This document shows positions 8,107-18,708 of a DNA stretch of 64,000 nt, in pieces. The DNA is from Planctomycetota bacterium (GTDB taxonomy: Bacteria > Planctomycetota > UBA1135 > GCA-002686595): assembly GCA_016220085.1 (NCBI GenBank), contig JACRIN010000019.1, positions 1 through 64,000 on the forward strand, in the 5' to 3' direction. The notes under the pieces are model-generated. The model saw only the letters and a list, made by a program, of their open reading frames with translations, was not told the origin of the DNA and did not search any database. How positions within the stretch are numbered: position 1 is the first letter of the stretch; the number at the start of each line of letters is the position of its first letter. The position numbers were made by a program, and so were the translations under genes.

Positions 8107-8172
8107 AAGGCCGCCCCTTCGCGTACGCGGCCCGGACATTCTCGGTCGGCGCGCGCGCGGCGCAAGGAGACC

Positions 8173-8937
8173 TCACGCTCGGAGGTCGTCGTACAGCGCT
8201 CGAACGCGAGTCTCGGCGCGCTGCGCGAGCTCCTTGCGCTCGCCGCCGAAGAGCGGCTCGGGCGCGAACGACACCTCCGCGTCGAAACCCGGCAGCGCGA
8301 GCAGGCCGAGCGCGTGCGCGAGGAACGGCCGTCCGTCGCCCCAACAGACCGCGCGGCTCGCGGGCGGCCGATCGCCTCGGGTTCGGTAGCGGAGCGCGGC
8401 GCAGTGGACCGCGGCACCCGAGCTCGCCGCGGTCTCGAACAGCGACGGTCGGAAGCCGAGCAGGCCCGCGCCGTCGGTGCTCGTGCCCTCGGGGAAGAAC
8501 CCGACGATCCGTCCGGCGCGCACCGCCTCGCCGATCGACGCGTTGACCTCGGCGAGCGCGCGCTTGTCGTGGCGGCGGACGTAGAGCGTCCCCATCGCCG
8601 TCGCCGTGCGCCCGATCAGCGGCCAATGGCGCACTTCGGCCTTCGAGACGAACACCGCACCGGTCTCCGCGGCGAGCAGGAGCACGTCGACGTAGCCGAG
8701 GTGGTTCGCGACGAGCAACCCGGGCGCCGTCGGCAGCGGACCGCGCCTCGAGCGTCGCATGCCGATCGCTCGCGCCGTCGCGCGCGCCCAATGGACGTAG
8801 ATCCAGTCGCGCCACGCGCGGCTTCGCGGCGCGCTCGACGCCGCGAACGGGCGGCCGAGGTTCCAGAGCGAGTAGAGCCCGACCATCACCGCGAGCACCG
8901 CGCCGAGTCGCACTCCGACGCGCAGCCAACCGAGCAC
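8173..8937 (-). CDS. 1-acyl-glycerol-3-phosphate acyltransferase family protein (PlsC-like)
   Basis: 254 aa. An N-terminal hydrophobic helix (about 8-26) fits a membrane-associated acyltransferase. The catalytic NHxxxxD motif appears as NHLGYVDVLLL near residue 75, and the glycerol-phosphate-binding block as FFPEGTSTDG near residue 135. Such enzymes transfer a second acyl chain onto lysophosphatidate, or modify ornithine or other lipids. I chose the GTG at 8937, 14 nt after the upstream gene's stop and before the membrane helix; its ribosome-binding sequence (GCGGGG) is weak, and an internal ATG about 17 codons downstream is the alternative. Probably co-transcribed with the spermidine-synthase-like gene. 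Confidence 0.85.
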   Translation of the reverse strand: MLGWLRVGVRLGAVLAVMVGLYSLWNLGRPFAASSAPRSRAWRDWIYVHWARATARAIGMRRSRRGPLPTAPGLLVANHLGYVDVLLLAAETGAVFVSKAEVRHWPLIGRTATAMGTLYVRRHDKRALAEVNASIGEAVRAGRIVGFFPEGTSTDGAGLLGFRPSLFETAASSGAAVHCAALRYRTRGDRPPASRAVCWGDGRPFLAHALGLLALPGFDAEVSFAPEPLFGGERKELAQRAETRVRALYDDLRA

Positions 8938-8951
8938 GCGCGCCCCGCCGC

Positions 8952-11399
8952 TCAGCTCGTCGCCGCGCGCGGCGCGAGCCCGCGCGAGAGCACGTACGCG
9001 ACCAGGGCGAGCACGTAGCACGCGCTGCCGGCCCAGAACGTCGCCGTGATGCCGAACGCGAGCGAAATCGCGAGCGCGACGACGCTCGCGCAGACGCCGG
9101 CCGCGCCGTTGATGCCCCACAGCCACGGGGTGAGACCTTCGCGCTTCGAGTCCGCGAGCTTCATCCCGAGCGGGAACGCCGTGCCGAGCACGAACCCGAG
9201 CGGCAGCAAGAGTCCGGTCGCGACCGCGATCCGCACCGGCGTCGTCGCGGCGGCGAAGTGCTCGATCGCCCACGGCGTCGCCGAGCCGAACAGCACGAGC
9301 ACGACGAGCAGGATCACCAGTCGACCGACGCCGCCGTCGTCGGTGCGGCCCGCGCGGCCGACCAGCGTCGAAAAGCTGCCGACGCCGCTGGAGAGCAGCA
9401 CGGAGAACAGCACGACCGAAAACCCGTAGACCGGATGGCCGAGGAACACGATCAAGCGCTGCATCTGCGAGATCTCGACCAGCATGAAACCGATGCCGAT
9501 CGCGCCGAAGAAGGCGAACAGCGGCCACGCGCCTTGGAGCTCGCCGCGCCGCGTCGTCAGCCAGAGCGGCACCACGATGCAGGCGAGCGTCAGCCCGAAC
9601 ACGACCGCGAGCAACGCCATCAGCAGCGCGACCGCCTTCATGTTGAAGCTCATGTCGCCTTGGCGCCAGAGCTCGGTCTGCAGCGCGTCCTTCAACCGCA
9701 GCATGTGGAAGAAGAACGGCCGATCGTCGGTCGGCGGCGAGATGTCGAGCTCGTACGCGTCGACCGCCGCGTCGAGTTCACGCGTGGTCAGGAAGTTCTC
9801 GAGCAACGGATCCTTCGACACGCGCGGCGAGATCACGAGGTTGAACTCGTACTTCATCGCGAGCTGGTCGAGCGTGTTCAGGTCGTCCTCGGTCAGAGGC
9901 TCCTTCGAGAGCAGCATCGTGCCGACGCCGGCCGAGTCGCTTTCGCCCGGGACTCCGCCGGAGATCAGGTGCGTGAAGATGACGACATGCGCTCGCGGAT
10001 CGTCGATGCCCGACTCGCGCAGCGCCGCGTTCGCGAGCGTCGCGAGGCGGTAGATCTCGCCCGGGCGATCGGGGAAGAACCAACGCGAGAACGACAGCAC
10101 GCCGCGCGGCGTGAGCTTGGTCAGGAAGAGCTTCCACGCGTCGAGCGTGTAGAGCGAGTTCTCCGTGAACGTGAACGCGCCGGCCGCGGTCGCCGCCCAC
10201 GTGTCGATCAAGGAGACCTGGAGGATGTCGAAGGTCTGATCGGTGCGCGCGATCCAACTGCGGGCCTCGTCGTTGACGAGCTCGACGCCCGGCCGCTTGT
10301 CGAGGTGCCCGGTGAAGTCGCCGAACTCGACCGTCAGCGCGCGCAAGATGTCGTCGTTGATCTCGACGCCGGTGACCTTCTTCTGGTTGAACGAAAGAGC
10401 CGAGAGCACGTCCCGTCCGCCGCCGACGCCGACCACGAGCACGCTCGAGTCGGGCCGGACGTAATGCACCATGTTGGTGACGTCGTACTGCAGATGATCG
10501 GTCTTCGAGAGGTCGTCCTCGAAGTTGGTCATCACCGTCGCGGCGGTCGCGTCGATGTTGAGGCCGAGCTGCAGCTTGGTTCGCTTGTTCTTCGGATAGA
10601 TCGCGGAGAGCCCCCAACCGGAGGGCGGCGACAACGCCTTCGGGTTCCCGAACACCGCGATGCGCGAGAAGCTGTTCCACTTCTCCCACAGCGGATCGGG
10701 CTCGATCTGGCCCTTCACGTAGGTCAACCGAACCAACGGATCCTGCGCGGCGGCGCGCTGGGCGCCCCAGACGGCGATCGCGGCGCAGAGCACGGCGACC
10801 GCGGTGCCCGCTCGACGCGCGCGGAAGTCGTCCGAGCCGACCCCGAACGCGACGCCGGCCGCCGCGGCAAGGCCGGTGACGCCGAAGACGGCGCTCGGGC
10901 CGTCGACGTGCCCCATCACGAACACGAACGCGATGCACGCGAGCGCCGCGCCGATCAGGTCGACCGCATAGAGCCGGTTGGTTTCGCGCGGGAAGCGCGT
11001 CAACGCGAGCGCCACCGCGATGCCGCTGAACACGAACGGCACGGCGATCACCAGGTACGAGAGCGCGAGCGACCAGACGCCGAGCAACGTCGCCTTGCCG
11101 ATGAACGGCACGGAGAGGTGCGTCAGGAAGCTCGCGATGATCGTCACCGCGAACCAGAGCGAGCTCCGGGCGAGATCGCGCTCGACGTTCTCCGCGCGAT
11201 ACCGCTCCGGCCGCAGGTAGACGATCACCGCGCCGACCGTCATCCCGAACATGGCGACCGAAACCGCCATGAAGGCGAAGTGGTACCACATGGTCACGCT
11301 GAAGATCCGCGTGAGCAGCAGCTCGTAGAAGAGCGTCGCCAGCGTGACGAGGAAGAGCCCGACGTACGTGGAAGACTTGGCTCGCGGCGCGACGGTCAT
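8952..11399 (-). CDS. Membrane protein with spermidine-synthase-like (SAM-fold) domain
   Basis: 815 aa in three parts: about six transmembrane helices (residues 10-225), a soluble Rossmann domain with VLVVGVGGGRDVLSAL and VTGVEINDDI (SAM or decarboxylated-SAM site of the spermidine synthase/methyltransferase fold, about 325-500), then about six more helices to the C-terminus. This is the architecture of large spermine-synthase-like membrane proteins common in high-GC environmental bacteria; a polyamine product has not been shown for them. ATG at 11399. A TAGAAT hexamer lies about 57 nt upstream on the same strand (11457-11462). Confidence 0.8.
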   Translation of the reverse strand: MTVAPRAKSSTYVGLFLVTLATLFYELLLTRIFSVTMWYHFAFMAVSVAMFGMTVGAVIVYLRPERYRAENVERDLARSSLWFAVTIIASFLTHLSVPFIGKATLLGVWSLALSYLVIAVPFVFSGIAVALALTRFPRETNRLYAVDLIGAALACIAFVFVMGHVDGPSAVFGVTGLAAAAGVAFGVGSDDFRARRAGTAVAVLCAAIAVWGAQRAAAQDPLVRLTYVKGQIEPDPLWEKWNSFSRIAVFGNPKALSPPSGWGLSAIYPKNKRTKLQLGLNIDATAATVMTNFEDDLSKTDHLQYDVTNMVHYVRPDSSVLVVGVGGGRDVLSALSFNQKKVTGVEINDDILRALTVEFGDFTGHLDKRPGVELVNDEARSWIARTDQTFDILQVSLIDTWAATAAGAFTFTENSLYTLDAWKLFLTKLTPRGVLSFSRWFFPDRPGEIYRLATLANAALRESGIDDPRAHVVIFTHLISGGVPGESDSAGVGTMLLSKEPLTEDDLNTLDQLAMKYEFNLVISPRVSKDPLLENFLTTRELDAAVDAYELDISPPTDDRPFFFHMLRLKDALQTELWRQGDMSFNMKAVALLMALLAVVFGLTLACIVVPLWLTTRRGELQGAWPLFAFFGAIGIGFMLVEISQMQRLIVFLGHPVYGFSVVLFSVLLSSGVGSFSTLVGRAGRTDDGGVGRLVILLVVLVLFGSATPWAIEHFAAATTPVRIAVATGLLLPLGFVLGTAFPLGMKLADSKREGLTPWLWGINGAAGVCASVVALAISLAFGITATFWAGSACYVLALVAYVLSRGLAPRAATS

Positions 11400-11456
11400 C
11401 GTGGGGCGTGGGACCTTGGGGCTGCGCCGCGTGCCGGCGCTCGAAACGGGCCCGAC

Positions 11457-11462
11457 ATTCTA
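11457..11462 (-). promoter_or_regulatory. -10-like hexamer TAGAAT
   Basis: Reading on the minus strand, TAGAAT precedes the membrane spermidine-synthase-like gene by 57 nt. It matches the hexamer found before other genes here, but no -35 partner stands out. Confidence 0.35.
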
Positions 11463-11529
11463 CGGGTCCGAACGCACCGCGTCCCGAGGGGCTCGCGCCG
11501 CGCCGAGGATGACGGAAGGAAAATCCGTC

Positions 11530-13257
11530 TCAGGGCGCGAGGTCGAGCACGCGGAACGCGCCGAACGTCCGCGGCGGACGGCCGCGCGCGCCGACGAGCT
11601 CGGCCAAGGCCGGAAATTGCTCCAGCCGTCGCTTGGTGAACGTCTCCTCGCCCTGCAGCACGAGCCAACGCGCTCGCCCGTCCAGGAACGGCGCGGCCCA
11701 TCGCGCGTCGAACGCCGCGAACGCCGGATCGTCGGGCCACGGCATCGAGAGACCCGGGTGGAGCCAGAGACACGGCTCGAGCGGCTCCTTGCGCGCCAAC
11801 GCGTGCAGGATCGTGAAGTCGCCGAGCAACACGAAGCCGTCGGTCTCCGCGCGCAGGAACGCGGCGAGCTCCGCGAAGTCGCGGGCCTCGACCGGGAAGC
11901 TCGGCGGCAGATTCCACGCGAGGAACGCGAGCTCGCTCGGCAAGTGCGGCGCGGCCTCGGCGGCGCGCTCGGGCGAGAAGACGAGGTCGTTGACGAGCCG
12001 CGTGCGGTTGACCTCGCACTCGAACCTCCACGCGTCGCGCGCGGCGAGCAACGCGAGCGCCAGGCCGATGGCGCTCCCGGCGATCCCACCGACACCTCTC
12101 CCGGCGCCGCGCCCGGCGACCGACGCGGGCGAACAGCCGCCGCCGTTGCCGCCGCCGTTGCTGACACCCTTGCCGGCGCCCGACCCCGCGCGCTGCGACG
12201 CCCCGTCACCGAGTCCGCGCACGCCCGCGTGCACCAGCCCGACCGCGAGGAACGCGAACGGCACGCCGTTCTGCCATTGGTTGCCCGCGAACGCGACGAA
12301 GCCGACGCAGGTCCAGATCGCCGCGGTCGCGAGCGACCACGCCGCCGCGGCGCCGAGCCAGGCCGCTCGTCGCTCGCGCGAAATCGCCGCGACGACGAAC
12401 GCGACGAGCGCGAGCGCGGGCGCCGCGGCATGCGTGTAGAGCGACAGCAAGCCCGATTCGCCGACGGTGTGCTGCACGCGGCCGAAGAACTTCGCCGCGG
12501 TGTCGACGAAGCGCAGCTTGAACGCGCCTTCGGCCCGCGGCAGGCGCCACGCGTAGTCGAACGCGAGCCCGGCGTCGACGCCGGCGAGCCACGCGACGAG
12601 CGCGAGCCCGGCGACGATCGCGAGCGCGGTGACGACGAGCGTCACGACCGCCGACCGGCGCGGCGCGCGCGCTCCGCACGCGAAGATCACCAGCACCACC
12701 GGCAACGCGAACACCGCCGGGATCTGCTTCGAGAGCGCCGCGGCGGCGAGCGCGAGCACCGCCGCGGCCCAAAGGACGTTCGCGCGCCGCGTCGCGGGCT
12801 CCGCCGCCGTCGCCCAGACCGCGGCAACCAGCGCGGCGAGCGAGAACAGGAAGCTCTCCTGCTCCATGTAAGGCACGCCGATCGGCGGATAGAAGACGAC
12901 CGCCGACGCCGCGGCGTAGAGCCACGCGAACGGCCGCTCGAGCGCGAACCGGCGCAGCAACGCATAGACGAGCAACGCGAACGCGCCGTTGGCGAGCGCC
13001 GCGTGCAGCACGTACGCGAACCACGTCGGTCCGAGCAGCGCGAAGAGCGGCGCTTGCAGGTACATCGGCGCGAGCCCGTTCGGCGTCGTGAAGTCGCGAT
13101 ACGGGACTTGACCGCAGAGCACCCGCCACGCGCCGTCGAAGACGATCGAGTGGTCGAGCGGCATGTAGCCCTTGCGTCCGTCGACGCACGCGAGCGCGAC
13201 GGCGAAGACGAACAGGGCGGCGAGCGAGCCGAGCACCAGCGCGCGCACGCGGTTCAT
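11530..13257 (-). CDS. GT39-like membrane glycosyltransferase/hypothetical membrane protein
   Basis: 575 aa with a signal-anchor-like first helix and about ten membrane segments over residues 8-395. The first outer loop carries an acidic pair (GYMPLDHSIVFDGA) followed by PYRDFTTPNGL, the arrangement seen in lipid-linked-sugar glycosyltransferases of the ArnT/PMT (GT39) superfamily. Between two helices (about 355-395) is a Gly/Ser/Ala-rich insert (SGAGKGVSNGGGNGGG and neighbours) with repetitive DNA. The C-terminal third is soluble and probably external. Sugar donor and acceptor unknown. ATG at 13257; it lies downstream of the GDDxY-repeat gene, separated by 326 bp. Confidence 0.72.
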   Translation of the reverse strand: MNRVRALVLGSLAALFVFAVALACVDGRKGYMPLDHSIVFDGAWRVLCGQVPYRDFTTPNGLAPMYLQAPLFALLGPTWFAYVLHAALANGAFALLVYALLRRFALERPFAWLYAAASAVVFYPPIGVPYMEQESFLFSLAALVAAVWATAAEPATRRANVLWAAAVLALAAAALSKQIPAVFALPVVLVIFACGARAPRRSAVVTLVVTALAIVAGLALVAWLAGVDAGLAFDYAWRLPRAEGAFKLRFVDTAAKFFGRVQHTVGESGLLSLYTHAAAPALALVAFVVAAISRERRAAWLGAAAAWSLATAAIWTCVGFVAFAGNQWQNGVPFAFLAVGLVHAGVRGLGDGASQRAGSGAGKGVSNGGGNGGGCSPASVAGRGAGRGVGGIAGSAIGLALALLAARDAWRFECEVNRTRLVNDLVFSPERAAEAAPHLPSELAFLAWNLPPSFPVEARDFAELAAFLRAETDGFVLLGDFTILHALARKEPLEPCLWLHPGLSMPWPDDPAFAAFDARWAAPFLDGRARWLVLQGEETFTKRRLEQFPALAELVGARGRPPRTFGAFRVLDLAP

Positions 13258-13583
13258 CCGCTGGGCTCCACGTGTCGTCGGCTCGCGCTCCGCATGCTCG
13301 GCGGGAAGAGTGTACGCCGAGGAGCCGCGCGACGAGGCATGTCGCGGCCGAGCTCGCTCACTCGCGCGCTCGTTCGCCGGCTCGGTCGCCGGCTCGTTCG
13401 CCCGCTCGTTCGCCCGCTCGGTCGCGGTCCGCGCCGCGTCGGAAAGCGGACTCGTTCGCCGGCCGCTCGCCCGGGCCGCGCCGCGCGCGCTCGTCCTCGA
13501 AGATTCCCCCGCCGACGGCACGTCCGCGCGCGACGACTCCGAATCCGAGTCGTTTCCGGACACCAACGCCCTCGCCGGGTCGC
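13258..13583. other. Intergenic region with a 12-bp repeat array and a hairpin
   Basis: No gene is supported. Positions 13369-13428 hold five tandem 12-bp units (CTCGTTCGCCGG, CTCGGTCGCCGG, CTCGTTCGCCCG twice, CTCGGTCGCGGT), with a degenerate sixth at 13357. The remainder is unstructured GC-rich sequence apart from the hairpin at 13533-13553. Confidence 0.75.
13533..13553 (-). terminator. Hairpin after the GDDxY-repeat gene
   Basis: ACGACTC and GAGTCGT form a 7-bp perfect stem with a 7-nt loop, about 30 nt past the stop of the minus-strand gene ending at 13584. There is no U-tract, so intrinsic termination is uncertain. Confidence 0.35.
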
Positions 13584-16280
<2,697 letters not shown>

Positions 16281-16297
16281 GCTCGCAGGTTACGAGC

Positions 16298-16747
16298 TCA
16301 GCGGCCGCAGCAGCTATCGAACCGCATCGGGTCGTCGTGCGGCACTTCGGGCTTGAGGCACAGATCCTCTTCCTCGTGCATCTCCTTGCGGAGCTCGTCG
16401 AAGAACGCGCGGAGCTTGGCGACGTGCTCGTGGGGCGTCGTGTGCAAGAGGAGCTTCGAGAGCGCCTCGATGCGCGCGCGCTGGTCGACGTGCTCCTTGT
16501 CCATCCGATCGACGATCGCCTTCTTGCCGTCCTCGGTGAGCACCGGGCGCAGGAGCTTGTCCTCGTTCTCGATGTGGTGCCAGAAGCGCGCGTAGAACGC
16601 GGTGAGCAGACCTTCGAGCTCGCCGGCGCTCGCGCGACGGATGCGCTCCATGCGTTCGAGCGCGGTTTCGATCTCCTGAGCGCGGCGACGCAGCTCATCG
16701 TGTTCCGAGAGGATCATCTGGCGGATCCCGTACGACTTGACCGACAT
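16298..16747 (-). CDS. Hemerythrin-like (HHE) cation-binding protein
   Basis: 149 aa, four-helix-bundle size. The expected di-iron ligands are visible in order: SEHDELRRR near residue 15, FWHHIENEDKLL near 57-63, DKEHVDQRARI near 86 and LRKEMHEEEDL near 122. HHE proteins bind O2, sense redox or oxygen, or repair iron centres (YtfE-like). The C-terminal tail ends DSCCGR, which could bind metal. ATG at 16747 has a strong GGAGG 6 nt upstream. It leads directly into the GDDxY-repeat gene. It sits just downstream of the island bordering nuoN. Confidence 0.88.
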   Translation of the reverse strand: MSVKSYGIRQMILSEHDELRRRAQEIETALERMERIRRASAGELEGLLTAFYARFWHHIENEDKLLRPVLTEDGKKAIVDRMDKEHVDQRARIEALSKLLLHTTPHEHVAKLRAFFDELRKEMHEEEDLCLKPEVPHDDPMRFDSCCGR

Positions 16748-16881
16748 GGCAACCTCCGAAAGGGCGCGGGGAACGATCGAACGTCCGTACGGATTGTCGG
16801 CGCCCGTCCACGCACTCGGACATGGGCCCAAGAGAGCACCCCGCGTGCGCCGATCGTCGGTGGCGTTTTCGCGCGGACGAG

Positions 16882-17063
16882 CTATCACCCCGCCATGAAC
16901 GCGCGTGCCGCCGCGTTCGCGCCCTCGACCAGCGGGTCGGGCCACAAACCGAGCAGCACCACCGCCGCCGGACAGATCCCGATCGCCGCGCGCAAGGCGA
17001 GGCCCGAATGGATGCGCGCGTCGCTCGTGTCCTCCGCCATGAACGTCGAGCGCGCGACCGACA
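16882..17063. repeat. Left copy of the 182-bp direct repeat (nuoN 3' end)
   Basis: This segment aligns without gaps to 18527-18708, which is the 3' end of the intact nuoN, at a fixed offset of 1645 bp. I count 8 mismatches in 182 positions. Similarity stops abruptly on both sides. Confidence 0.95.
16885..17063 (-). pseudogene. Duplicated C-terminal fragment of NuoN
   Basis: On the minus strand this reads the last ~59 codons of NuoN (SVARSTFMAEDTSDARIHSG, then LRAAIGIC, then LWPDPLVEGANAAARAFMAG) in an intact frame. It has only three amino-acid changes (Gly to Asp, Leu to Pro, Phe to Leu), and the last Arg codon is replaced by a TGA stop. It lacks the rest of the gene and has no start of its own. 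It is a second nuoN 3' end left beside the island, not a working subunit. Confidence 0.9.
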
Positions 17064-17113
17064 ACGGCCGCTGCAACGACTTGTTGTCCTCAGGAACCAC
17101 GCTGCCGTGCCCC

Positions 17114-17686
17114 CTAACCGGACCCGCCCGGACCCATCCGTTGCTCGCACTCGAGGACGTAGTGACCACTTCCGCCATCGTGCTTCCACGCATCCGTCGC
17201 CGGAACCTCGATGAAGCTCTCTCGACTGGAATCTCGCGTCCTGAACTTCCGCCCGTGGGGGTCAGATTCCTCCTTCCAGGGTGTGGTTTCGAGCAGGATG
17301 CGTCGGATGAACCACTGCCGAAATAGGTCGGGCATTCCCCTCACCTCCTTGAGGCGCTCGAAGTAGAAAAAAGGGGCAACGCCAAGATAGAAGCGCCCGC
17401 TGACAACAGTTCCTGGTTTGGCCCAGCTTGGCGGTTTCGCCTCTTGGAAGGCAAGCACCCCGAAGTCGACAACCCACGCGGCGTCGGAGCAGAACACGAT
17501 CGTGCCAACCGCGTCGTGTCGAGCGTTACCGACATGAGCCAGCCGGGGAATCGACGACGCGTCGGGAGCCACGACCACATCGTGCGGGTAGAACTCGAGT
17601 GCAAACCGATATTCTCGGCCAACCTCGAAGTCCTCGTAGTTGCCGTCCTGGATGATCCAAGCCGCCAAGCCGATGTGAAACGTCAT
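17114..17686 (-). CDS. Uncharacterised island protein A
   Basis: 190 aa, soluble, no signal peptide or membrane segment. Visible features are an N-terminal hydrophobic strand pattern (MTFHIGLAAWIIQDGNYEDF), an aromatic-rich middle (VAPFFYFERL, LFRQWFIRRILL) and a polar tail. I do not recognise a named domain. It resembles small accessory proteins scattered in Actinobacteria and other soil bacteria, some of which act as immunity proteins; this is only a guess. Base use is less GC-biased than the neighbours, which fits transfer. ATG at 17686 is preferred over one 16 codons upstream because homology-like sequence begins there. It lies between the two nuoN repeats. Confidence 0.7.
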   Translation of the reverse strand: MTFHIGLAAWIIQDGNYEDFEVGREYRFALEFYPHDVVVAPDASSIPRLAHVGNARHDAVGTIVFCSDAAWVVDFGVLAFQEAKPPSWAKPGTVVSGRFYLGVAPFFYFERLKEVRGMPDLFRQWFIRRILLETTPWKEESDPHGRKFRTRDSSRESFIEVPATDAWKHDGGSGHYVLECEQRMGPGGSG

Positions 17687-17796
17687 TTGATCGCCGTCCC
17701 GTCGACCGGTGTCGCGCCGCTCCGCGAGCCGCATTGGCGCAGGGCACGCACGGGCTCGACTCGCGGCGACCTGGACCCCGCCACCTCGCGATTATG

Positions 17797-18276
17797 TCAA
17801 ATTCCAGGCCTCGGCGTCAGCGCCGAGAGCGCGGCCTCGTACTCCCCGCGATCGAACTCGAAGGGACCGAATCCAGCGTAGCTCCACTGGCGACGCGCGG
17901 GGTGCCGCGCAGCACGATACGGCTGCTCGAAGTCGAGCCACGTCACGCGCTCCTCGCTGACCTGGATCCGACAAACGAGCGGCCAGCAGCCCGGCTCGCC
18001 GCATTCGCAGCCGAGTACCTGGATCCTGTCCCCGTATCGGTAGAGGTCCCACGACGGTTCACCAAGGAAGTGTCGGGACGGCGGCACGACGCGATCCGGA
18101 GCGAGCCCTCGGTACTGACCGGCGAGCCCGGGTGCAGCTTCGGCCTCGGCGTACGGTCGTTCGTGAGCACCAACGAGCTCGACGAAGTCCGTGCCGTTGA
18201 CGGTGACGACGATCGCGCCCGTTGAACGCGCCGGGTCCGTGAAGCGGAGCTCGAACTGCACTCGATCCAGCGCCAT
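17797..18276 (-). CDS. Uncharacterised island protein B (CECGEPGCW motif)
   Basis: 159 aa, acidic and soluble. The conserved-looking core is VLGCECGEPGCWPLVCRI near residue 88, with four Cys that could bind zinc, then WLDFEQPYR and YAGFGPFEFDRGEYEAAL near the C-terminus. I recognise this pattern from uncharacterised proteins in Actinobacteria and others, but know no function. Start ATG at 18276 follows a TAGTCT hexamer after 6 nt, so translation is probably leaderless. It precedes island protein A by 110 bp on the same strand and both lie inside the nuoN direct repeats. Confidence 0.75.
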   Translation of the reverse strand: MALDRVQFELRFTDPARSTGAIVVTVNGTDFVELVGAHERPYAEAEAAPGLAGQYRGLAPDRVVPPSRHFLGEPSWDLYRYGDRIQVLGCECGEPGCWPLVCRIQVSEERVTWLDFEQPYRAARHPARRQWSYAGFGPFEFDRGEYEAALSALTPRPGI

Positions 18277-18526
18277 TCCTGCAGACTAGCGTTCTTCGTC
18301 AGCGCCTGCGCGCCGCGACGGAAGCTGCAGGCTCGCGTCGGATACCGAGTGGTAGGCCACTCTCGAGGGCGCACGGCCGCTCTGCGTTCGTCGCGCGATT
18401 GCAGATCGGCGTTGGATGACTTGCGACGGGGATCTTGCAGGCGCAACGGTCGAGCAACTCGCGACTCGGGCTTCCAACGCGTGGTCGGCCCCAGTGCATT
18501 CCGCGTGCGGCGCCCGCTCTACCGCT
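18277..18526. other. Island right arm without a gene
   Basis: About 250 bp between island gene B and the nuoN stop. It carries the TAGTCT hexamer at 18283-18288 and nothing else I can support; no integrase, inverted repeat or tRNA is visible. Confidence 0.6.
18283..18288 (-). promoter_or_regulatory. -10-like TAGTCT before island gene B
   Basis: On the minus strand TAGTCT ends 6 nt before the ATG at 18276. The same 10-bp block CGCTAGTCTG precedes the HipA-like gene at 51390. Confidence 0.5.
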
Positions 18527-18708
18527 CTATCGCCCCGCCATGAACGCGCGCGCCGCCGCGTTGGCGCCCTCGACCAGCGGGTCGGGCCACAAACCGAACA
18601 GCACCACCGCCGCCAGACAGATCCCGATCGCCGCGCGCAAGGCGAGGCCCGAGTGGATGCGCGCGTCGCTCGTGCCCTCCGCCATGAACGTCGAGCGTGC
18701 GACCGACA
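18527..18708. repeat. Right copy of the 182-bp direct repeat (3' end of nuoN)
   Basis: Coding 3' end of the intact nuoN, duplicated at 16882-17063. The repeat begins exactly at the nuoN stop codon, the geometry expected if an element inserted at the 3' end of the gene and carried a replacement end. Confidence 0.95.

Noticed and set aside
9258-11639. 793-codon plus-strand frame over the spermidine-synthase-like gene
   Set aside because: Antisense shadow; the minus strand shows membrane helices and a SAM motif.
16885-17193. Taking the minus-strand frame from an ATG at 17193 as a 102-aa protein
   Set aside because: Only the part up to 17063 is homologous (to NuoN); the upstream codons belong to island DNA and give no recognisable start region.
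17064-18526. Search for an integrase, transposase or terminal inverted repeats within the island
   Set aside because: None recognisable; both genes are small uncharacterised proteins. Mobility is argued only from the flanking repeat.
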